From Geobacter sp. UBA5730 (GTDB lineage Bacteria; Desulfobacterota; Desulfuromonadia; Geobacterales; Pseudopelobacteraceae), in the NCBI GenBank assembly GCA_002419465.1, contig DIGE01000014.1:310001-374000 (forward strand): a DNA stretch of 64,000 nt, given 5' to 3'. The translations under genes and the position numbers were made by a program. Below, one piece after another: positions 59,885 through 64,000 of this stretch. The notes beneath the pieces are model-generated. The model saw only the letters and a program-made list of their open reading frames with translations, was not told the origin of the DNA and made no database searches. The stretch's first letter is position 1. The number at the start of each line of letters is the position of its first letter.

Positions 59885-62026
59885 CTACTTTGCCTTCTTG
59901 ACCGCTGCCAGGGTCTCACGGGCCGATTTGGTGATGGGCGTGCCGGGCCCAAAGATACAGGCTGCGCCTGCGGCGTGCAGCTCATCATAATCCTGGCGGG
60001 GAATCACCCCGCCGCAGACCACAATGATATCATCAGCCCCCAACTTCTTCAGCTCAGCCACCAGTTGCGGCACCAGGGTCTTGTGACCGGCGGCCAGGCT
60101 GGAGACACCGATCACATGTACGTCGTTTTCCACTGCCATTTTGGCGGTCTCGTCCGGGGTCTGGAACAGCGGACCCATATCCACGTCAAAGCCGACGTCG
60201 GCGAAAGCGGTGGCGATCACCTTGGCGCCGCGATCATGGCCATCCTGGCCCATCTTGGCGATCAGGATGCGGGGGCGGCGCCCTTCGGCTTCCGCAAAAG
60301 CATCCACCTCATTTTTCAGGGCAGCAAATTCTTCACTCTCTTCGAACACTTTCCCGTATACCCCCGAAACCAGTTTGATCTCAGCCTTGTGACGGCCAAA
60401 CACCTTTTCCATGGCGTCGGACATCTCGCCCACCGAGGCCCGCTTGCGGGCAGCCTGGACACAGGCGGCCAGCAGGTTGCCGGAGCCGCTCTCCGCCACC
60501 TGGGTCAACGCATCAAGGGACCCGCGGCATTCGGCCTCATTGCGTTGTTCCCGCAGTTTTTTCAAGCGAGCGACCTGAGCCTCACGCACGGCGGTGTTGT
60601 CGATATCCAGTGTATCGATCGGGTTCTCTTTGTCCAGCTTGTACTTGTTGACGCCGACGATCACCTCTTTGCCGATATCGATGCGGGCCTGCTTGCGGGC
60701 CGCCGACTCCTCGATCTTCAGCTTGGGCATGCCGGATTCGATCGCCTTGGTCATGCCGCCCAGACTGTCGATCTCGGCGATCAATTTACGCCCTTCAGCG
60801 ATCAGCGATGCGGTCAGACTTTCGACATAGTACGAACCGGCCAGCGGGTCCACCACCCGGGTGATGCCCGATTCCTCTTGAATCACCAGCTGGGTGTTGC
60901 GGGCGATGCGGGCCGAATGTTCGGTGGGCAGGGCGATCGCTTCATCCAGAGCGTTGGTGTGCAGCGACTGGGTGCCGCCCAGCACCGCAGCCATGGCCTC
61001 GATGGTGGTGCGGATCACGTTGTTGTACGGGTCCTGCTCGGTCAGGCTCCAGCCGGAGGTCTGGCAGTGGGTGCGCAGGGCCAGCGAAAGCGGATTTTTG
61101 GGGTTGAACTGTGACATCAGTTCGGCCCACAGGAAGCGGGCCGCGCGCAGCTTGGCGATCTCCATGAAGAAGTTCATGCCGATGGCAAAGAAGAAGGACA
61201 GACGCGGGGCGAACTGGTCCACCTCCAGACCCTTGGCAAGGGCGGCCTTGACGTACTCGATGCCATCGGCCAGGGTGAAGGCCAGCTCCTGCACGTTGTT
61301 GGCACCGGCCTCCTGGATGTGGTAGCCGCTGATCGAGATCGAGTTGAACTTGGGCATATGCTGGCTGGTGTACTCGATGATGTCGGCGATGATCCGCATC
61401 GAGGGGGCCGGCGGGTAGATGTAGGTGTTGCGGACCATGAACTCCTTGAGAATATCGTTCTGGATGGTGCCGGCCAGCTTGTCCTGGGAAACACCCTGCT
61501 CCTCGGCAGCCACGATATACAGCGCCAGAATCGGCAGCACTGCGCCATTCATGGTCATGGAGACCGAGACATCCCCCAGCGGTATATCCCTGAACAGAAT
61601 TTCCATGTCCAGGATCGAATCGATGGCGACACCGGCCTTGCCGACATCGCCCACCACCCGGGGATGGTCGGAATCATAGCCGCGGTGGGTGGCCAGGTCA
61701 AAGGCCACCGAGAGGCCCTGCTGCCCGGCGGCCAGGTTTCGGCGGTAAAAGGCGTTGGATTCTTCTGCGGTGGAGAACCCGGCATACTGGCGTACGGTCC
61801 AGGGTCGGCCGGCATACATGGTGGCCTTGGGACCACGCAAAAAAGGGGCAAAACCCGGCAGGGTAGCTACCGTCTCCAGCTTTTCCAGATCAGCAACGGT
61901 GTAAAGCGGCTTGACCGGAATCCCCTCGGCGGTTTCCCAGGTCAGCGGCTCCGTGGTCTCCTGCTTGATCTCCTTGGCGGCCAGCTTTTCCCAATCCTGC
62001 ACGGTTTTTTTGTCAAAGGTTGCCAT
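59885..62026 (-). CDS. Methylmalonyl-CoA mutase (catalytic, with B12-binding domain)
   Basis: The 713-residue protein has a TIM-barrel substrate domain (about 30-550, with FDLATHRGYDSDHP and GEVGMAGV-type VVGDVGKAGVA) and a C-terminal cobalamin-binding domain with the DGHDRG motif near residue 597 and SLAAGH. It rearranges methylmalonyl-CoA and succinyl-CoA. The single large subunit matches the scpA/mutA alpha type; no separate small subunit is in the window. ATG 62026 with GAGGG is chosen, the frame being open to 62101 over the upstream hairpin. Confidence 0.97.
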   Translation of the reverse strand: MATFDKKTVQDWEKLAAKEIKQETTEPLTWETAEGIPVKPLYTVADLEKLETVATLPGFAPFLRGPKATMYAGRPWTVRQYAGFSTAEESNAFYRRNLAAGQQGLSVAFDLATHRGYDSDHPRVVGDVGKAGVAIDSILDMEILFRDIPLGDVSVSMTMNGAVLPILALYIVAAEEQGVSQDKLAGTIQNDILKEFMVRNTYIYPPAPSMRIIADIIEYTSQHMPKFNSISISGYHIQEAGANNVQELAFTLADGIEYVKAALAKGLEVDQFAPRLSFFFAIGMNFFMEIAKLRAARFLWAELMSQFNPKNPLSLALRTHCQTSGWSLTEQDPYNNVIRTTIEAMAAVLGGTQSLHTNALDEAIALPTEHSARIARNTQLVIQEESGITRVVDPLAGSYYVESLTASLIAEGRKLIAEIDSLGGMTKAIESGMPKLKIEESAARKQARIDIGKEVIVGVNKYKLDKENPIDTLDIDNTAVREAQVARLKKLREQRNEAECRGSLDALTQVAESGSGNLLAACVQAARKRASVGEMSDAMEKVFGRHKAEIKLVSGVYGKVFEESEEFAALKNEVDAFAEAEGRRPRILIAKMGQDGHDRGAKVIATAFADVGFDVDMGPLFQTPDETAKMAVENDVHVIGVSSLAAGHKTLVPQLVAELKKLGADDIIVVCGGVIPRQDYDELHAAGAACIFGPGTPITKSARETLAAVKKAK

Positions 62027-62060
62027 AATCGTTTCCCTCACGAAGCTAGTATGTATCCAG

Positions 62061-62100
62061 TGACAAAGGCTCCAGACGTAGTGATCTGGAGCCTTTGTCA
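62061..62100. other. Perfect 16-bp hairpin between the carboxylase and mutase genes
   Basis: TGACAAAGGCTCCAGA and TCTGGAGCCTTTGTCA flank an 8-base loop in the 93-base spacer. No strong T tract follows, but the arms carry TTTG/CAAA. It may terminate or stabilise one segment of the operon and set the ratio of carboxylase to mutase; the role is inferred. Confidence 0.6.
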
Positions 62101-62119
62101 ACGTTTTGCAAAAAAGCGC

Positions 62120-64000
62120 TTACAGCACCGCCTTCAGATACTCCGCAGTGCACTCCCGCTTGGCCTTTTCCACGGCCTTGGGATCCACCTCAACGAACCT
62201 CTCGTCCGGGGTGATCTTGAATAGCGGTTGGCCCTTCTGGACAATGGTGCCATCGCCGCCCACCATGATAATCTTGTCAATGGTACCGGAGAAGGGGGCA
62301 CGGATGGTGTTGAACATCTTCATGACCTCAATGATGTACAACGGCTGGTCCTTCTCAAAATGCATCCCCTCGGTGACGAAGGGCGGCATGCCGGGCGCTT
62401 CCTGGCCATAGTACATACCACCGCAGACCGCCACGATTTCATCAGCCTTGGTGGATGGAGGCGGCACCAGCACCTTTTTCATACGGGCCTGCAGTTCGGG
62501 ATCGGTCAGGTAGTCGGGGATGGTCACCTCCATATCCTCTTCCACCTTCATATCCCAGAACCTGGTCTGGCCGCCGATCAAAAACAGCATCCCCAGCAAC
62601 TCCAAACCGCACTCATACCCGTAATGGGCGGAACGGATCTGCTGCCAGGTCCCGGCATCATAGCCACCTTGGGGCTTCTCTTTGTTCAGCACGTCGTTCA
62701 GCTTGAAATATTCTTCCCGCTCAAAACCGAACTGTTCCCGCAGGGTCCGGTAAAAGTGCAATGATTGCTGCAGCAGTTCATTGTCGTGATCCCAGATGAT
62801 CTCGGCTGCCGGCTTATGGGGCCGGTAATCCATGTGCAGATAGTCGTAGGTTTCTTTCAGCACACCCAGCGGATTACGCAACCAGACCACTTTGCCCTTC
62901 TCGATCTTGAAGTTTTTGGTGTTGATCGACAACCAGCCGGCAAGCAGATGGGGGTCATCCAGCAGACGTTCCATCGGACGGGTAATCAAGGTGCCTTTGC
63001 GGTCCAGCAGACCTGACATGTTTTTGAGCTCTTTGGCCAGCAGCTCAGGCTGGTCACCAAACTGCTCGGTTACCAGCTTGGCGTAATGCTTCTTCATCTG
63101 GAAGAAGGCGTAGACCACATCCAGCTTGTTGGCCTCCTCCTTCAGGGTACCCACCAGGGTCAGGTACGGCACCACGAACCGGGTGGTGGGCTTGGCCATC
63201 ACGTTGCGCCCCAGAAACCAGTTGACCAGACCATAGTGGAACTCAAGGTTGGTGGCCAGCGCAGTGCCCCGCAGGGTGGTGCTGCGCAGCACCTCTGACA
63301 GGCGTTCGTAGCTGGCCAGGCGGTCATCACCCTTGGTCAGCAGCAGGGCGATGTTGGAATCGTAGGCACCAGCCACCTTGTACTTCATGAACTGGTTGGT
63401 ATCGGGGTTCAACATGCTGATCCCCTGATCATCCCGGACCTCACCCTTGATCGGCTTGGACCAGTAACGGATCATGCCGCCGGCGTGGGGTGAAAGTGAC
63501 GCGTCGGTTGCGTTCAAACGTGCTTCCACCGAAGCGTTGAAACGGACCACCCGCTCCGGTTTGGGCAGACGCTCCTTATGACGCGCCAGCAGCGCCATGG
63601 CTTCAACCAGCGATTCAACCATGAAAAAGTCGTTTTTGTCCTTGGGATTGGTGAACTTGAGAGAGTAGCACAGCTCGGTCACCCGGTGCTCCACCTGAAT
63701 CCGGGTGTTGACCTCCATAAAGTAGTGCCGGTCGCGGTCCACAATGCACTCGAAGGTGGAGGCGGAATCAAGACCCACAGCCTGGCCGAAACGGGCCGAT
63801 TCCTCTTCCATCCGCTGCAGTACCTTCAGGTCCGACTCCAACGCCTTGACCTCAGCCTTTTTGCCGGCGGCCTTGGCCTTGGTAATGGCAGCCAACAACC
63901 CTTCCTGGGTGACCGACACCTCCAGCAGCTTCTGTTCATGCATCTGCAGGGAACAATCGCGGCCCCCCAGGGATACGCACCACTGACCGTTACCCAGCAG
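62120..64000 (-). CDS. Biotin carboxylase-BCCP subunit of an acyl-CoA carboxylase (5' end cut off)
   Basis: The frame is open at the right edge, so the start lies beyond the window; 626 residues are seen. The visible N-terminal part carries LLGNGQWCVSLGGRDCSLQM and FMEVNTRIQVEHRVTE (ATP-grasp biotin carboxylase). The long middle has DYLHMDYRPHKPAAEI, and the C-terminal biotinyl domain has the EVMKMFN biotinylation site about 68 residues from the end. No carboxyltransferase domain is seen, so it is a two-function subunit that needs a partner. Next to mutase, MeaB and epimerase it is most likely a propionyl- or acyl-CoA carboxylase subunit. Confidence 0.9.
   Translation of the reverse strand: MLGNGQWCVSLGGRDCSLQMHEQKLLEVSVTQEGLLAAITKAKAAGKKAEVKALESDLKVLQRMEEESARFGQAVGLDSASTFECIVDRDRHYFMEVNTRIQVEHRVTELCYSLKFTNPKDKNDFFMVESLVEAMALLARHKERLPKPERVVRFNASVEARLNATDASLSPHAGGMIRYWSKPIKGEVRDDQGISMLNPDTNQFMKYKVAGAYDSNIALLLTKGDDRLASYERLSEVLRSTTLRGTALATNLEFHYGLVNWFLGRNVMAKPTTRFVVPYLTLVGTLKEEANKLDVVYAFFQMKKHYAKLVTEQFGDQPELLAKELKNMSGLLDRKGTLITRPMERLLDDPHLLAGWLSINTKNFKIEKGKVVWLRNPLGVLKETYDYLHMDYRPHKPAAEIIWDHDNELLQQSLHFYRTLREQFGFEREEYFKLNDVLNKEKPQGGYDAGTWQQIRSAHYGYECGLELLGMLFLIGGQTRFWDMKVEEDMEVTIPDYLTDPELQARMKKVLVPPPSTKADEIVAVCGGMYYGQEAPGMPPFVTEGMHFEKDQPLYIIEVMKMFNTIRAPFSGTIDKIIMVGGDGTIVQKGQPLFKITPDERFVEVDPKAVEKAKRECTAEYLKAVL

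Noticed and set aside
59015..61114. Plus-strand open frame of 699 codons opposite meaB and the mutase
   Set aside because: It is antisense to two genes with full family motifs, has no domain pattern or ribosome site, and such long antisense frames are common in this GC-rich codon usage.
1..64000. CRISPR array, prophage, transposase or integrase
   Set aside because: No regularly spaced repeats, phage structural genes or transposase motifs were seen on either strand.

Overview
The window looks like chromosomal core DNA of a Geobacter-type desulfuromonad. Supporting signs are a homotrimeric-type outer membrane porin, an rplM-rpsI-argC cluster, a hisZ-purA pair, DUF116 and DUF4911 genes, a methylmalonyl-CoA module, a complete pel exopolysaccharide operon, and uniformly moderately high GC with dense short-overlap operons. 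A Trichlorobacter/Geobacter lovleyi-like strain is my best guess, but this is inference from family content and no database was consulted. I saw no prophage, insertion sequence or CRISPR array. Layout: 1-2.1 kb is the end of an Mla-type lipid transport operon (probable MlaD tail, TolC-like channel, MlaC), followed by a cold shock gene with its own promoter, long leader and terminator (2.1-2.55 kb). Minus-strand rplM-rpsI-argC-ygiQ (2.5-6.4 kb) diverges from plus-strand gatCAB-lolA-yajQ-rimO (6.5-12.3 kb). The pel operon fills 12.3-24.5 kb on the minus strand in the order pelA, pelB (split into two genes), pelC, pelD, pelE, pelF, pelG. It is flanked by a DksA/TraR-type gene whose terminator lies inside the convergent DUF362-ferredoxin gene. 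26.6-34.7 kb holds a REC-PAS-GGDEF diguanylate cyclase (which could feed c-di-GMP to PelD), a very large GH13 protein with a tiny secreted ORF behind it, a TPR protein and an HDOD protein. def-fmt-DUF116 (34.8-37.0 kb) converges on a ThiI-like PP-loop gene and two tandem kup potassium transporters. The kup operon is headed by a clear c-di-AMP (ydaO-type) riboswitch with a terminator. 42-47.5 kb carries DUF4911, serS with tRNA-Ser(UGA), hemE, a VOC gene, a secreted SH3-like protein, and an aminotransferase preceded by an alanine-rich leader peptide and an intrinsic terminator, which looks like an alanine attenuator. 47.8-51.4 kb is an exonuclease, ParA-like ATPase, J-like/HTH protein, GNAT and DUF3820 cluster and tRNA-Lys/tRNA-Glu. 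51.4-57.9 kb contains hisZ-purA, a coiled-coil protein, a periplasmic protein and the porin, with two near-identical promoter/dyad elements. 57.9-64 kb is a propionyl/methylmalonyl-CoA module (epimerase, MeaB, mutase, biotin carboxylase-BCCP) interrupted by a GxxExxY gene bounded by inverted repeats. The most interesting points are the alanine-leader attenuator, the c-di-AMP riboswitch controlling duplicated kup genes, the split pelB, the terminator embedded in a convergent coding sequence, and the GxxExxY unit.
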